Positions 7,912 to 16,259 of a DNA stretch of 41,071 nucleotides are shown here, one piece after another. Below the pieces are notes generated by a model. It was not told where the DNA came from. It saw only the letters and a list, made by a program, of their open reading frames with translations, and did not search any database. Within the stretch, counting starts at the first letter, position 1, and each line of letters opens with the position of its first letter. Origin of the DNA: Nitriliruptorales bacterium (lineage in GTDB: Bacteria; Actinomycetota; Nitriliruptoria; Euzebyales; Egibacteraceae); the NCBI GenBank assembly GCA_007119035.1, contig SKQL01000026.1, positions 1-41,071 on the forward strand. Reading direction: 5' to 3'. A program made the translations under genes and the position numbers.

Positions 7912-8547
7912 ATGTTGGACTGCGTCTTCTTCGACCTCATGGACACCGTACTCATCGACCCGTACGAGGAAGCGCTCGTGGCGGCCACGGGACTCGGCGT
8001 CGCGGAACTGCACGAGCTACGGGACCCGACGGCATGGGCGGATTTCGAGCTCGCGAGGATCGACGAACCTGAGTTCGCGCGGCGCTTCTTCGCGGACGGG
8101 TCCCCGTTCGACAGTGTGACCTTCAACCGTGTACGGCGTGCAGGATACCGGTGGGTGCCCGGCATGCGGGAGATTGTGGAGGAGCTCGAGGGCCGGGTCC
8201 AACGCCACGTGGCGAGCAACTACCCCGAGTGGATAGACGAGGTCCGATCGCAGTTCACCCTCCACGAGCATTTCGAGGGAATATGGGCGAGCGTCCACCT
8301 CGGCGCCCGCAAGCCCGACCCTGCCTTCTACCGCCGGCTCGCGGAGTGTGCGGACGTCGAGCCGCGCCGGTGCCTCTTCGTCGACGACCGGCCACGCAAC
8401 TGCGAGGGCGCGGTCTCTGCCGGGATGCGCAGCCACGTCTTCACGGGAGCCGCCGCCCTGCGGGAGCGCCTGCTCGCGGAGGGGGCCCTGAGCGATGCCT
8501 CGGAGGGTGGCGAGCCCGGTTCCCGGGAGCGTGGGAAAAGCGCTTAG
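7912..8547 (+). CDS. HAD-superfamily hydrolase with unusual motif I
   Basis: 211 residues with the HAD core: motif I VFFDLMDTVL (7-14), motif II VASNYPEW, motif III GARKPDPAFY and motif IV LFVDDRPRN. The nucleophile D8 is present, but the usual second aspartate of DxDxT is replaced by Met (D8-L9-M10-D11-T12), so the general acid/base is shifted or missing. Similar DLMDT/DVMDT versions are known among HAD-like proteins with no assigned substrate. The last 30 residues are polar and poorly conserved in character. A TAGACT box overlaps its stop and may belong to leuB. Confidence 0.8.
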   Translation: MLDCVFFDLMDTVLIDPYEEALVAATGLGVAELHELRDPTAWADFELARIDEPEFARRFFADGSPFDSVTFNRVRRAGYRWVPGMREIVEELEGRVQRHVASNYPEWIDEVRSQFTLHEHFEGIWASVHLGARKPDPAFYRRLAECADVEPRRCLFVDDRPRNCEGAVSAGMRSHVFTGAAALRERLLAEGALSDASEGGEPGSRERGKSA

Positions 8548-8577
8548 ACTGCCAGGAACAGCGACGAGGAGGGCTAC

Positions 8578-9651
8578 GTGCGGGAGCATCGGATCGCAGT
8601 CATCGGCGGCGACGGCGTGGGGCCCGAAGTCACCCGCCAGGGGCTCAAGGCGATGCGTGCGGCGGGGGAGCGGTTCGGCTTCTCCGTGACGGCCGATGAC
8701 TACGACCTCGGCGGCGAGCGCTACCTGAGGAGCGGGGAGGTTCTCCCGGACGCGGTCGAGGCCGAGCTCGTGCAGCACGATGCGATCCTCGTGGGCGCGG
8801 TCGGCATGCCCGGTGTGCCGCCGGGGGTCCTTGAGAGGGGGCTGTTGCTGCGACTCCGCTTCGGCCTCGATCTCTACGTCAACTTGAGGCCGGTGAAGCT
8901 GTTGCCGGGCGTCCCCACGCCGATCGCCGGCCTCGACCCCGCGGACTGCGACCTCGTCGTAGTCCGGGAGAACACCGAGGGGCCATATGTCGGCGCGGGC
9001 GGCTATGTCCACAAAGGCACCCCCGCGGAGGTCGCTACGCAGGAGTCGATCAACACCCGTCACGGTGTCGAGCGGTGCGTGCGGTACGCCTTCGCTCAGG
9101 CGGAGGCGCGCAAGGGGCGTCTGACGCTCGCGCACAAGACCAACGTGCTCAACTACGCGGGCGAGCTCTGGCAGCGGGTGACCGACGAGGTCGCCACCGA
9201 GTATCCCGGGGTCAGCGTCGACTACCATCACGTCGACGCGATGTGCCTGTACCTCGTCAACGAGCCGAGCCGCTATGACGTCGTCGTGACCGACAACCTC
9301 TTCGGCGACATCGTCACCGACCTCGGTGCGGCCATCCAGGGTGGGCTCGGCCTCGCCGCGAGCGCGAACCTGAATCCGGAAGGGACGGGCCCCGGGTTGT
9401 TCGAGCCCGTCCACGGGTCCGCGCCCGACATCGCGGGCAAGGGCTGGGCGAACCCCGCGGCGGCGGTGCTGTCCGCTGCGATGTGCCTCGCGGAGCTCGG
9501 GGAGGGCCCTGCCTCCCAGGAACTCGAGGGCGCGGTGGCGACAGTCCTGCCCGATCTGGGTGCCATGGGCGGGCCGGACATGGGATACTCGACAGAAGAG
9601 CTCGGGGAACGGATCGCCGACCTGGTGGGCGCGGGCCCATCACCCCGTTAG
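8578..9651 (+). CDS. leuB: 3-isopropylmalate dehydrogenase
   Basis: Oxidises and decarboxylates (2R,3S)-3-isopropylmalate with NAD+ in leucine synthesis; cytosolic. The 357-residue protein has [13 protein letters not shown] at the N-terminus, the substrate loop [34 protein letters not shown], the metal-binding region [20 protein letters not shown] and the cofactor site [20 protein letters not shown]. The HGSAPDI plus N-P pattern and the [18 protein letters not shown] loop fit IPMDH of the actinobacterial type better than isocitrate dehydrogenase. Tartrate or homoisocitrate relatives are a lesser possibility. GTG start with GAGGAGG six bases upstream. Followed by ilvE after 48 bases. Confidence 0.9.
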   Translation: MREHRIAVIGGDGVGPEVTRQGLKAMRAAGERFGFSVTADDYDLGGERYLRSGEVLPDAVEAELVQHDAILVGAVGMPGVPPGVLERGLLLRLRFGLDLYVNLRPVKLLPGVPTPIAGLDPADCDLVVVRENTEGPYVGAGGYVHKGTPAEVATQESINTRHGVERCVRYAFAQAEARKGRLTLAHKTNVLNYAGELWQRVTDEVATEYPGVSVDYHHVDAMCLYLVNEPSRYDVVVTDNLFGDIVTDLGAAIQGGLGLAASANLNPEGTGPGLFEPVHGSAPDIAGKGWANPAAAVLSAAMCLAELGEGPASQELEGAVATVLPDLGAMGGPDMGYSTEELGERIADLVGAGPSPR

Positions 9652-9699
9652 ACCGGAGGCCGCACCCGGGGTGCGCTGGCCGCCTGAGGAGGAACCGAG

Positions 9700-10623
9700 A
9701 TGCCGATTCAGTCCGTGGACGAGATCTGGATGAACGGGGAGTTCGTCCCCTGGGACGAAGCCACTGTCCACGTGCTCACTCCTACGCTCCACTACGGCTG
9801 GGGCGTCTTCGAAGGCATCCGGGCGTACGCGACCGAGGACGGGCCGGCGGTCTTCCAGCACCGGGCGCATATGGAGCGCCTGCACCGCTCGGCGCAGATC
9901 CTGCAGATGGACATCCCGTACACGGTCGACGAGTTGCTCGAGAGCTCCGGGGAGCTGTTGCGCCGATCCGACCTCGAGTCGGCCTACATCCGTCCGCTCG
10001 TCTATCTCGCCTACGGGGAGATGGGCCTGAACCCCCTGCCGAACGAGGTCCGGGTGGCGATCGCCGCATGGGCATGGGGCACCTACCTGGGTGACGAGGG
10101 GCTCCAGAACGGTGTGACGGCCAAGACCTCCTCGTGGGTCCGGATCGGCGCGAACATGATCCCCACCGGCACGAAGGCCTGCGGGGTGTACATCAACTCC
10201 TCTCTCGCCAAGGTCGAGGTGCTGAAGGCCGGCTACGACGAGGCCATCCTGCTCAATGAGCAGGGTGAGGTCGCGGAGGGCTCGGGGGAGAATGTCTTCC
10301 TGGTGAAGGACGGCGTCCTGATGACGCCCCCGTTGTCCGCCGGGGTGCTCCGAGGCATCACCCGTGACGCGATCATCGATTTCGCAGGCGACCTCGGCAT
10401 CCCCTTCGTGGAGACACGGCTCCTGCGCCAGGACATCTATGTGGCCGACGAGGCCTTCTACACCGGCACGGCCGCGGAGGTCGTGCCGATCCGCTCCGCC
10501 GACGATCGCGAGATCGGGGCGCCCGGGCCGATCACGAAGCAGCTGCAGGACCTGTTCTTCGCGGTCGTGAAGGGCAAGGAGCCGAGGTACGCCCACATGC
10601 TCGACTACGTCACCCGGTCCTGA
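9700..10623 (+). CDS. ilvE: Branched-chain amino acid aminotransferase
   Basis: PLP enzyme exchanging the amino group between Val/Ile/Leu and glutamate. The 307-residue fold-type IV protein has HYGWGVFEGIRAY (31-43), the Schiff-base lysine K159 in TGTKACG, and the glutamate/phosphate-site segment EVAEGSGENVF (190-200). ADEAFYTGTAAEVVPI near the C-terminus is typical of IlvE. ATG start with GAGGAGG upstream. Lies behind leuB, probably co-transcribed. Convergent with the next gene over a shared hairpin. Confidence 0.93.
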   Translation: MPIQSVDEIWMNGEFVPWDEATVHVLTPTLHYGWGVFEGIRAYATEDGPAVFQHRAHMERLHRSAQILQMDIPYTVDELLESSGELLRRSDLESAYIRPLVYLAYGEMGLNPLPNEVRVAIAAWAWGTYLGDEGLQNGVTAKTSSWVRIGANMIPTGTKACGVYINSSLAKVEVLKAGYDEAILLNEQGEVAEGSGENVFLVKDGVLMTPPLSAGVLRGITRDAIIDFAGDLGIPFVETRLLRQDIYVADEAFYTGTAAEVVPIRSADDREIGAPGPITKQLQDLFFAVVKGKEPRYAHMLDYVTRS

Positions 10624-10666
10624 GCCCGCTCTAGCACGGCTCGGAGACGAGCCGGACAGCGGGCTC
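10622..10666. terminator. Nested stem-loop, likely bidirectional terminator
   Basis: An outer nine-base-pair stem (GAGCCCGCT, 10622-10630, with AGCGGGCTC, 10658-10666) encloses an inner seven-base-pair stem (CGGCTCG with CGAGCCG) closed by a GAGA tetraloop. It spans the stop codons of ilvE and of the opposite-strand gene. There is no U-run. Position and strength argue for termination in both directions. Confidence 0.58.
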
Positions 10667-11149
10667 GAGGTCGAGTGCGGCCTGCCGAGGCACACCGAGC
10701 GTGCGGACGCGGAACGCGAGTTGGGTGAAGGTCGTCGCGCCGGCGGTCGATCGGGACTCGCACGAGGGCAGTCTGCCCTGCAGCCTCACCGTCCGCTCCT
10801 CGCCACGTCCGAGACGGAACGGGGGCGCACCGTCCACGACCGCGTCAGGGGTGAAGCCGACGAGGTCCAAGGGCGCGAGCGGCAGCTCGGTGACCTGCAC
10901 GGGGAGGCTGCCCGAGTTGCGGACGGTGACGCCGAACGTCACCTCGGTGGTATCGGTGTTCACCACCGTGCACGCCCGGCCGTCGGTGGTCTCGTCGATG
11001 CGGCCGGTGACGCTGCCCTCCGGGCAGTCGGTGGGGGCGGCAGCCTCGAGAGTGTTGGTGGTCGTGGTCGCCAGGAGCAGCCCGGCGCCGAGGAGCAACA
11101 CCACGAGGGAGACGGCCACGAGCGCCGACGCGGGGGACTTTCGTCGCAT
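10631..11149 (-). CDS. Membrane-anchored extracellular protein of unknown function
   Basis: 172 residues. A single hydrophobic segment at about 8-30 (ALVAVSLVVLLLGAGLLLATTTT) follows a basic MRRKS start and acts as anchor or signal. The outside part is a beta-sandwich-like domain built around FGVTVRNSGSLPVQVTELPL, with Cys residues at about 42, 59, 149 and 172 that could form disulfides. No catalytic motif is visible. ATG 11149 has GGAGGAG directly upstream; the longer open frame to 11569 would run through the upstream leader and is not used. Located between ilvE and cimA on the opposite strand, with no evident link to amino acid synthesis. Confidence 0.68.
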   Translation of the reverse strand: MRRKSPASALVAVSLVVLLLGAGLLLATTTTNTLEAAAPTDCPEGSVTGRIDETTDGRACTVVNTDTTEVTFGVTVRNSGSLPVQVTELPLAPLDLVGFTPDAVVDGAPPFRLGRGEERTVRLQGRLPSCESRSTAGATTFTQLAFRVRTLGVPRQAALDLEPAVRLVSEPC

Positions 11150-11210
11150 GACTCCTCCGGGGTCTCGGGAGGTGGGATCGACCCGCGGGCACCTTAGCGC
11201 CTCGGACAGC

Positions 11211-11240
11211 TTGTGTGGGCGGGGGGTGAGACGGCAGACT
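11211..11240 (+). promoter_or_regulatory. Possible promoter for the cimA leader transcript
   Basis: TTGTGT (11211-11216), an 18-base spacer and CAGACT (11235-11240). Transcription would start at about 11247, within a few bases of the ATG of the candidate leader peptide, so that message may be leaderless. The -10 box matches the consensus at only three positions. Confidence 0.28.
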
Positions 11241-11248
11241 GTGGCGTG

Positions 11249-11341
11249 ATGCTCACTGCCGCCGCTGCCGCCGTCACCTTCGAGGAGGTGCTCGACGGCG
11301 TGCCCACGTCCGTGCTCATCATTATCGGACCGCGCCCGTAG
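11249..11341 (+). CDS. Candidate leader peptide upstream of cimA (30 aa)
   Basis: A short frame with Ala-rich beginning (MLTAAAAAVTF) that ends SVLIIIGPRP before TAG. Three consecutive isoleucine codons (ATC ATT ATC) near the end, with Val and Leu just before, are what a ribosome-mediated attenuator for isoleucine synthesis would use. CimA, encoded 94 bases downstream, opens the citramalate route to isoleucine. Actinobacterial ilv leaders have a similar layout of branched-chain codons followed by a Pro/Arg tail. I could not find a clean terminator/antiterminator pair in 11342-11435, so the call rests on codon content and position. Confidence 0.3.
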   Translation: MLTAAAAAVTFEEVLDGVPTSVLIIIGPRP

Positions 11342-11435
11342 ACCGGTGCTCGGTGCCGGCCTGCGGGGGTGGGCGGCGCTGAGGACCACCACCATCCCGG
11401 GTCGACACCACACCACTAGGTGAAGGTGTAAGGAC

Positions 11436-13064
11436 ATGGCTGATTCGGCCGAGGATCTCCGGGTGGACCTGTACGACACGACCCTGCGGGATGGCACCCA
11501 GCGCGAGGGCATCGCGTTGAGCGTCGACGACAAGCTGCGGGTGGCACGCATGATCGACGGGCTGGGCATCGGCTACGTCGAAGGGGGCTGGCCGGGGGCG
11601 AACCCCAAGGACACGGAGTTCTTCCGACGCGCGGCCTCGGGAGAGCTGAGACTCGAGCGCTCCACGCTCGCCGCATTCGGCATGACGCGGCGCCCCGGCA
11701 GGGTCGCATCCACGGATCCCGCCCTCGCCGCCCTCCTCGAGGCCGACACCGAGGTGGTGTGCCTCGTCGGGAAGTCGTGGGGCCTGCACGTGACGGAGAT
11801 CCTCGGCGCGAGCAAGGACGAGGGCGTCGCGATGGTCGCCGACTCGGTGCGTTTCCTGCGCGCCGAGGGACGGCGGGTCCTGTTCGACGCGGAGCACTTC
11901 TTCGATGGCCACGCGGAGGATCCCGCCTATGCGCTGGACATCGTCACCGCGGCTGCGGGCGCAGGGGCGGAGTGTGTGGTCCTCTGCGACACCAACGGCG
12001 GCCTCCTGCCCGACCGCGTGGAGGCAGTGACGCGGCAGGTCGCCGACCGGCTCGCCTCGGATCAGGGGAGCGGGGCGAACGAGGCCGCCACCCAGCTCGG
12101 TGTGCACGTGCACAACGACACGGAGTGCGCGGTGGCCAACTCGCTCGTCGCGCTCCGGGCGGGGGCGACGCACGTGCAGGGCACGATCAACGGCATCGGG
12201 GAACGCTGCGGGAACGCGAATCTGTGCTCGATCATCCCGAACCTCAAGCTGAAGATGGGCATCGACGTGATCGGCGACGGGGAGCTGCGGCAGCTGAGTC
12301 GCACCGCCCATCAGGTCGCGGAGACGATGAACCTCGTGCCCGACCCCCATGCCGCGTACGTGGGCCACGCGGCGTTCGCGCACAAGGCCGGGCTCCACGT
12401 GTCCGCCCTCGCCAAGCGCGCGGACACGTACCAGCATGTCGAGCCCGGCAAGGTGGGCAACAGCCTGCGACTGCTGATGTCCGAGCTGGCGGGTCGCTCC
12501 ACGATCGTGCTGAAGGGCGAGCGGTTGGGCTTGGACCTCGGCAGCGATACGGAGCTGACGGGTCGGATCCTCGAACGGGTCAAGGACCTCGAGCACATCG
12601 GCTACTCCTTCGAGGCGGCGGACGCGTCGTTCGAGCTGCTCGTGCGCGACGAGGCCGGCGAGGGGCAGGAGGTGTTCCGCCTCGAGAGCTTCCGTGCGAT
12701 CGTCGAGCGGCGAGAGGACGGGGGCAACGTCGCGGAGGCCACGGTCAAGGTTTGGGTCGGAGGCGAGCGCCTGATCGGCACGGGTGAGGGAAACGGTCCC
12801 GTCGACGCGCTCGACGCGGCCTTCCGCGTCGCGGTGGGGGGCCGGTACCCGGAGCTCGAGAAGGTTCACCTCGCCGACTACAAGGTGCGCATCGTCGACC
12901 CGCAGGCTGGCACGGGAGCGACCACGAGGGTGCTCATCTCGTCCTCCGACGGCGACCGCGAGTGGCAGACCGTGGGTGTCTCGGAGAACGTGATCGATGC
13001 GTCGTGGAAGGCGATGGCCGATGCGTACGCGTACGGCCTATCCGGTAAGCGGGCACGAGCGTGA
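11436..13064 (+). CDS. cimA: (R)-citramalate synthase
   Basis: Condenses pyruvate with acetyl-CoA to citramalate, the threonine-independent entry to isoleucine. The 542-residue protein has the HMGL-like catalytic domain: VDLYDTTLRDGTQREG with R18-D19, VLCDTNGG, the metal site HVHNDTECAVAN and GTINGIGERCGNANL. This is followed by HKAGLHVSAL and a C-terminal LeuA-type regulatory (dimer) domain at about 400-525. The start YDTTLRDGTQ and the loop KSWGLHVTEIL are typical of CimA (TIGR00977 type) rather than isopropylmalate synthase. The C-terminal domain suggests feedback inhibition, by isoleucine in known members. AAGG lies before the ATG; the stop overlaps the next GTG. Confidence 0.92.
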   Translation: MADSAEDLRVDLYDTTLRDGTQREGIALSVDDKLRVARMIDGLGIGYVEGGWPGANPKDTEFFRRAASGELRLERSTLAAFGMTRRPGRVASTDPALAALLEADTEVVCLVGKSWGLHVTEILGASKDEGVAMVADSVRFLRAEGRRVLFDAEHFFDGHAEDPAYALDIVTAAAGAGAECVVLCDTNGGLLPDRVEAVTRQVADRLASDQGSGANEAATQLGVHVHNDTECAVANSLVALRAGATHVQGTINGIGERCGNANLCSIIPNLKLKMGIDVIGDGELRQLSRTAHQVAETMNLVPDPHAAYVGHAAFAHKAGLHVSALAKRADTYQHVEPGKVGNSLRLLMSELAGRSTIVLKGERLGLDLGSDTELTGRILERVKDLEHIGYSFEAADASFELLVRDEAGEGQEVFRLESFRAIVERREDGGNVAEATVKVWVGGERLIGTGEGNGPVDALDAAFRVAVGGRYPELEKVHLADYKVRIVDPQAGTGATTRVLISSSDGDREWQTVGVSENVIDASWKAMADAYAYGLSGKRARA

Positions 13065-13624
13065 CCGCCACCGCGCTGCCTGATCCTCCCTTGCGCGCCG
13101 ACGGGATCGGGCTGCGCCCGCTCGACTGGCGTGACATCGATCCGCTCGTCGAGGCGTGCAACGACCCCGTGATCGCCGAGTACATCCCCGTTCCGTCGCC
13201 CTACACCAAGGATGACGCGCGGGCGTATGCCGCCATCACCGCCCGGGGGTTCGAGTCGGGTGACAACCTTCAGTTCGCGGTGGTCGACGAGGACGGGAGA
13301 CTGCTCGGGTCCTGTGGGCTCAACCACGCGAGCGAGGGCAGGCAGACCATCGAGATCGGCTACTGGGTGGCGCCGTGGGCTCGGCGCCGGGGTGTGGCCA
13401 CCGCCGCCGTGAGGTTGCTGGCGGGATGGGCCCTCGGCGCCCTCGGCTTCGAGCGCGTCGAACTGTATGCCGCGGTGGACAACGTGGCGTCACGCCGCGT
13501 CGCGGTCAAGGCCGGCTTCACCGAGGAGGGCTACCTCCGCGCTCGGGAGCGAACGCGCGGCGGACAGCGGCGCGACATGCTCGTCTACAGCCTCCTCGCC
13601 GACGAGGTGCCGGTGCGAGCGTGA
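13061..13624 (+). CDS. GNAT acetyltransferase, RimJ/RimL-like
   Basis: 187 residues. LRPLDWRDIDPLVEACND opens the fold, IEIGYWVAPWARRRGVATAAVRLLAGWAL carries the acetyl-CoA pyrophosphate loop, and FERVELYAAVDNVASRRVAVKAGFTEEGYLRAR is the C-terminal signature of the RimJ/RimL N-terminal-acetylase group. The target could be a ribosomal protein, a peptide or a small amine. GTG start overlaps the cimA stop (GTGA), so the two are translationally coupled, though a functional link is not evident. Confidence 0.84.
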   Translation: MTATALPDPPLRADGIGLRPLDWRDIDPLVEACNDPVIAEYIPVPSPYTKDDARAYAAITARGFESGDNLQFAVVDEDGRLLGSCGLNHASEGRQTIEIGYWVAPWARRRGVATAAVRLLAGWALGALGFERVELYAAVDNVASRRVAVKAGFTEEGYLRARERTRGGQRRDMLVYSLLADEVPVRA

Positions 13625-13847
13625 CCTCGCAGCAGGGCCGCGTCCGCGGCGCCTGGCTCGTCCTCGCGGGGGCGGGGCGGCCTCGTCGTCGACCTCTCGG
13701 GGTGGGCCTCGCCCTGCTCGCGGTCCTGCTTCGGAGGGCTCGTCGTCGTGGGCACGGCACCACGCGTGGCTTGATCCGGGTGGGGGCTGGTAGCCTCGCG
13801 TCCCCCCGGCCACCGTCCCCGTCGCCCGTATCACCAAGGAGCGCTCC
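13625..13847. other. Gene-free gap before the FAH-family gene
   Basis: 223 bases, extremely GC-rich. One frame is open from a GTG at 13621 (overlapping the acetyltransferase stop), but it reads Arg/Gly/Pro-rich sequence and runs into the next gene in the wrong frame, so I do not call it. An AAGGAG at 13835-13840 serves the downstream start. Confidence 0.4.
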
Positions 13848-14612
13848 GTGCGTATCGCCCGCGTTGCACGACCTGACGGCCCCGCCTTCGGCGCGATCAC
13901 ACAGGGCCACGTGGCACTCCTCGAGGGCCATCCCTTCGGTGAGCTTCGGGCGACCGACCAGGCTGCGCCCCTCGATGACGTGCGACTCCTCGCACCGGTG
14001 ATTCCCTCGAAGATCTTGTGCGTGGGACGTAATTACGCGGACCACGCCCAGGAGATGGGCAACTCGGTGCCGGAGGAGCCCCTGATCTTCTCCAAGCCCG
14101 CAACCAGTGTCATAGGGCCGGGCGATGCGGTCTTGCTCCCCTCGTTGTCGGGGAACGTCCACCACGAGGCCGAGCTGGCGGTTGTCATCGGCCGCCTCAC
14201 GCGCCGGGTCAGCGTGGAGGAGGCGAGCGAGGCGATCCTCGGCTACACGTGCGCCGATGACGTGACCGCTCGCGACCTGCAGCGCCGTGACGGCCAGTGG
14301 ACACGAGCCAAGGGATTCGACACCTTCTGTCCGCTGGGCCCATGGATCGATACCGACATCGAGCCCGCGGACGGCTTGGATGTCAGCTGCCGGGTGAACG
14401 GTGAGACCCGTCAGGCCGGCAACACGCGCGACCTCTTCTTCGACGTGCCCACCATCATCGCCTACTGCGCCGCATTCACCACCCTGCTGCCGGGCGACGT
14501 GATCCTCACCGGGACGCCCGCGGGTGTGGGGCCCCTCGTCGACGGCGACGAGGTCGAGGTCGCGGTCGAGGGCCTCGGAGTGCTCGAGCACACCGCGGTG
14601 AGCGAGGAGTAG
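13848..14612 (+). CDS. Fumarylacetoacetate hydrolase (FAH) family enzyme
   Basis: 254 residues with the FAH fold: KILCVGRNYADHAQEMG, PLIFSKPATSVIGPGDAV, the metal-binding stretch VHHEAELAVVIG, GYTCADDVTARDLQRRDGQWTRAKGFDTFCPLGPWI and the closing LLPGDVILTGTPAGVGPLVDGD. Members are Mg/Mn-dependent hydrolases, hydratases, isomerases or decarboxylases such as acylpyruvase, 2-hydroxyhepta-2,4-diene-1,7-dioate isomerase and oxaloacetate decarboxylase. The short N-terminal domain fits the FAHD1/acylpyruvase-like actinobacterial group that often lies beside gltX. GTG start with AAGGAG seven bases upstream. Confidence 0.86.
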   Translation: MRIARVARPDGPAFGAITQGHVALLEGHPFGELRATDQAAPLDDVRLLAPVIPSKILCVGRNYADHAQEMGNSVPEEPLIFSKPATSVIGPGDAVLLPSLSGNVHHEAELAVVIGRLTRRVSVEEASEAILGYTCADDVTARDLQRRDGQWTRAKGFDTFCPLGPWIDTDIEPADGLDVSCRVNGETRQAGNTRDLFFDVPTIIAYCAAFTTLLPGDVILTGTPAGVGPLVDGDEVEVAVEGLGVLEHTAVSEE

Positions 14613-14693
14613 CGCAGAAGCATCGCCGCCGCTCCGTCGCGGTAACCTGACGGCCACGTCCCGTGTGCCGCCGCCTTCGCACAGGAGCCCCAC

Positions 14694-16214
14694 ATGTCAA
14701 CACCCCGTGTCCGCTTCGCACCCGCGCCCAGTGGGTCGTTGCACGTCGGGAACGCGCGAACGGCCCTCTACAACTGGCTGCACGCGCGCGGGAACGGCGG
14801 GACGTTCGTGTTGCGGGTCGAGGACACCGATGCGGAGCGAGCGACGCCGGAGGGCTATGAGGCCACGCTCGCGGCGCTTCGCTTCCTCGGGCTCGAGTGG
14901 GACGAGGGCCCGGAGGTCGGCGGCCCGTACGGGCCCTACCGCCAGAGCAAGCGCCAATCGCTGCACGAAGCGGTCGCCACCGCGCTGCTGGAAGCCGGAT
15001 ACGCCTACGAGGCGTTCGAGACCAGGGAGGAGCTGGAGGCCGAGCGCGAAGCCGCGCAGGCGCAGGGCCGCCCGCCCGGATACCAGGGTGGCCACCGCGA
15101 TCTCACCGACGCCCAGCGGGAGTCGTTTCGCGCGGAGGGGCGAGAGGCGGTGGTGCGACTTCGCACCCCCGACGAGGGCGAGCTCGTCTTCACCGACGTC
15201 ATCCGGGGGGAGGTGACGTTCGCGTGGAAGGACGTCCCGGACTTCGTCATCCTCCGGGCGGACGGCTCTCCGACGTACCCACTGGCCGCGGGGGTGGACG
15301 ACCTGGCCATGGGCATCACCTTCATCGCACGGGGCGAGGACCTGCTGTCGACCACCCCTCGGCAGATACTCCTCGCCGACCATGTGCTGGACGAGGGGTT
15401 GCTGGATCGGGTGCTCGAGGCGGAGGGCTACGCCCCGCGCCCCGACGTCGAGCGACCGCGCTACGCCCACCTTCCCCTCCTCGTGGGGGAGGACCGCAAG
15501 CCCTTGTCGAAGCGCCATGGTGCGGTGGCGGTGGCCGAGTTCCGGCGCCAGGGGTTCCTGCCCGATGTCCTGGCCAACTTCCTCGCCCTGTGCGGCTGGA
15601 GCTACGACGACCGCACGGAGCGCTTCACCGTGCCCGATCTGATCGCGAAGTTCTCCTTCGACCGGGTGGGCAGCAACCCCGCCTTCTTCGACGTGGACAA
15701 GCTGCGGGCCCTCAACGGGGACCGCATCAAGGAGCTCGACCCCGCGGAGCTCGCCGACGACCTGGAGCCGTACTTCGTGGAGGAGGGACTGCTCGATCAG
15801 CCGCCGAGTGCCGCACAGCGGCAACTCCTTCACGACCTCGCACCCCTCCTCCAGGAGCGCATCCAGACACTGGCGGAGGCGGCGCCCCTCGTGGATTGGT
15901 GCTTCGCCGATGAGGTCGCCTACGAGGACAAGGCCGTCGACAAGCACTTGCGCAAGGGCCGGGCCGACGAGGTGCTCGACGCCGCCGATGCGGTCTTCAC
16001 AGAGCTCGACGACTGGGACGCGGAGTCGATCATGGCCGTTCTCGACGAGGTGAGCGAGCGGCTCGGGATCGGACGTGGCAAGACGTTCCAACCCGTGAGG
16101 GTGGCGGTCGCGGGCAAGGCCGTGAGCCCTCCGCTGCCGGAGACGCTCGCTGTGCTCGACCGGGGGCTCGTGCTCGACCGGATCCGGTCCGCCAAGCAAC
16201 TACTCGGCGCCTGA
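14694..16214 (+). CDS. gltX: Glutamyl-tRNA synthetase
   Basis: Class I synthetase that joins glutamate to tRNA-Glu; 506 residues. The HIGH box is HVGN (17-20) within APAPSGSLHVGNART, and the KMSKS loop is KPLSKRHG (269-276). RVEDTD and YRQSKR are family signatures, and an all-helical anticodon-binding domain follows from about 350. An insertion of roughly 18 residues (about 232-250) lies ahead of PRYAHLPLLVGEDRK. Actinobacterial GltX normally also misacylates tRNA-Gln for GatCAB. The tRNA-Gln gene 45 bases downstream fits that, but discrimination cannot be read from the sequence. Confidence 0.95.
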   Translation: MSTPRVRFAPAPSGSLHVGNARTALYNWLHARGNGGTFVLRVEDTDAERATPEGYEATLAALRFLGLEWDEGPEVGGPYGPYRQSKRQSLHEAVATALLEAGYAYEAFETREELEAEREAAQAQGRPPGYQGGHRDLTDAQRESFRAEGREAVVRLRTPDEGELVFTDVIRGEVTFAWKDVPDFVILRADGSPTYPLAAGVDDLAMGITFIARGEDLLSTTPRQILLADHVLDEGLLDRVLEAEGYAPRPDVERPRYAHLPLLVGEDRKPLSKRHGAVAVAEFRRQGFLPDVLANFLALCGWSYDDRTERFTVPDLIAKFSFDRVGSNPAFFDVDKLRALNGDRIKELDPAELADDLEPYFVEEGLLDQPPSAAQRQLLHDLAPLLQERIQTLAEAAPLVDWCFADEVAYEDKAVDKHLRKGRADEVLDAADAVFTELDDWDAESIMAVLDEVSERLGIGRGKTFQPVRVAVAGKAVSPPLPETLAVLDRGLVLDRIRSAKQLLGA

Positions 16215-16217
16215 CGT

Positions 16218-16246
16218 TTGCCGGTTCGAAGGCGCCTCGCTATTCT
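16218..16246 (+). promoter_or_regulatory. Probable promoter of tRNA-Gln
   Basis: TTGCCG (16218-16223), exactly 17 bases, then TATTCT (16241-16246). A start at about 16253 would put the transcript seven bases ahead of the mature tRNA 5' end. Each box matches the sigma-70 consensus at four of six positions. Confidence 0.5.
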
Positions 16247-16259
16247 CGGTATCTGCCCT

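Noticed and set aside
9655-9690. GC-rich inverted repeat between leuB and ilvE as a terminator
   Set aside because: It has almost no loop and runs into the ilvE ribosome-binding region; the two genes look co-transcribed.
13621-14001. Frame starting with GTG in overlap with the RimJ-like acetyltransferase stop
   Set aside because: The translation is Arg/Pro/Ser-rich and runs into the FAH gene in another frame; there is no Shine-Dalgarno signal or domain.
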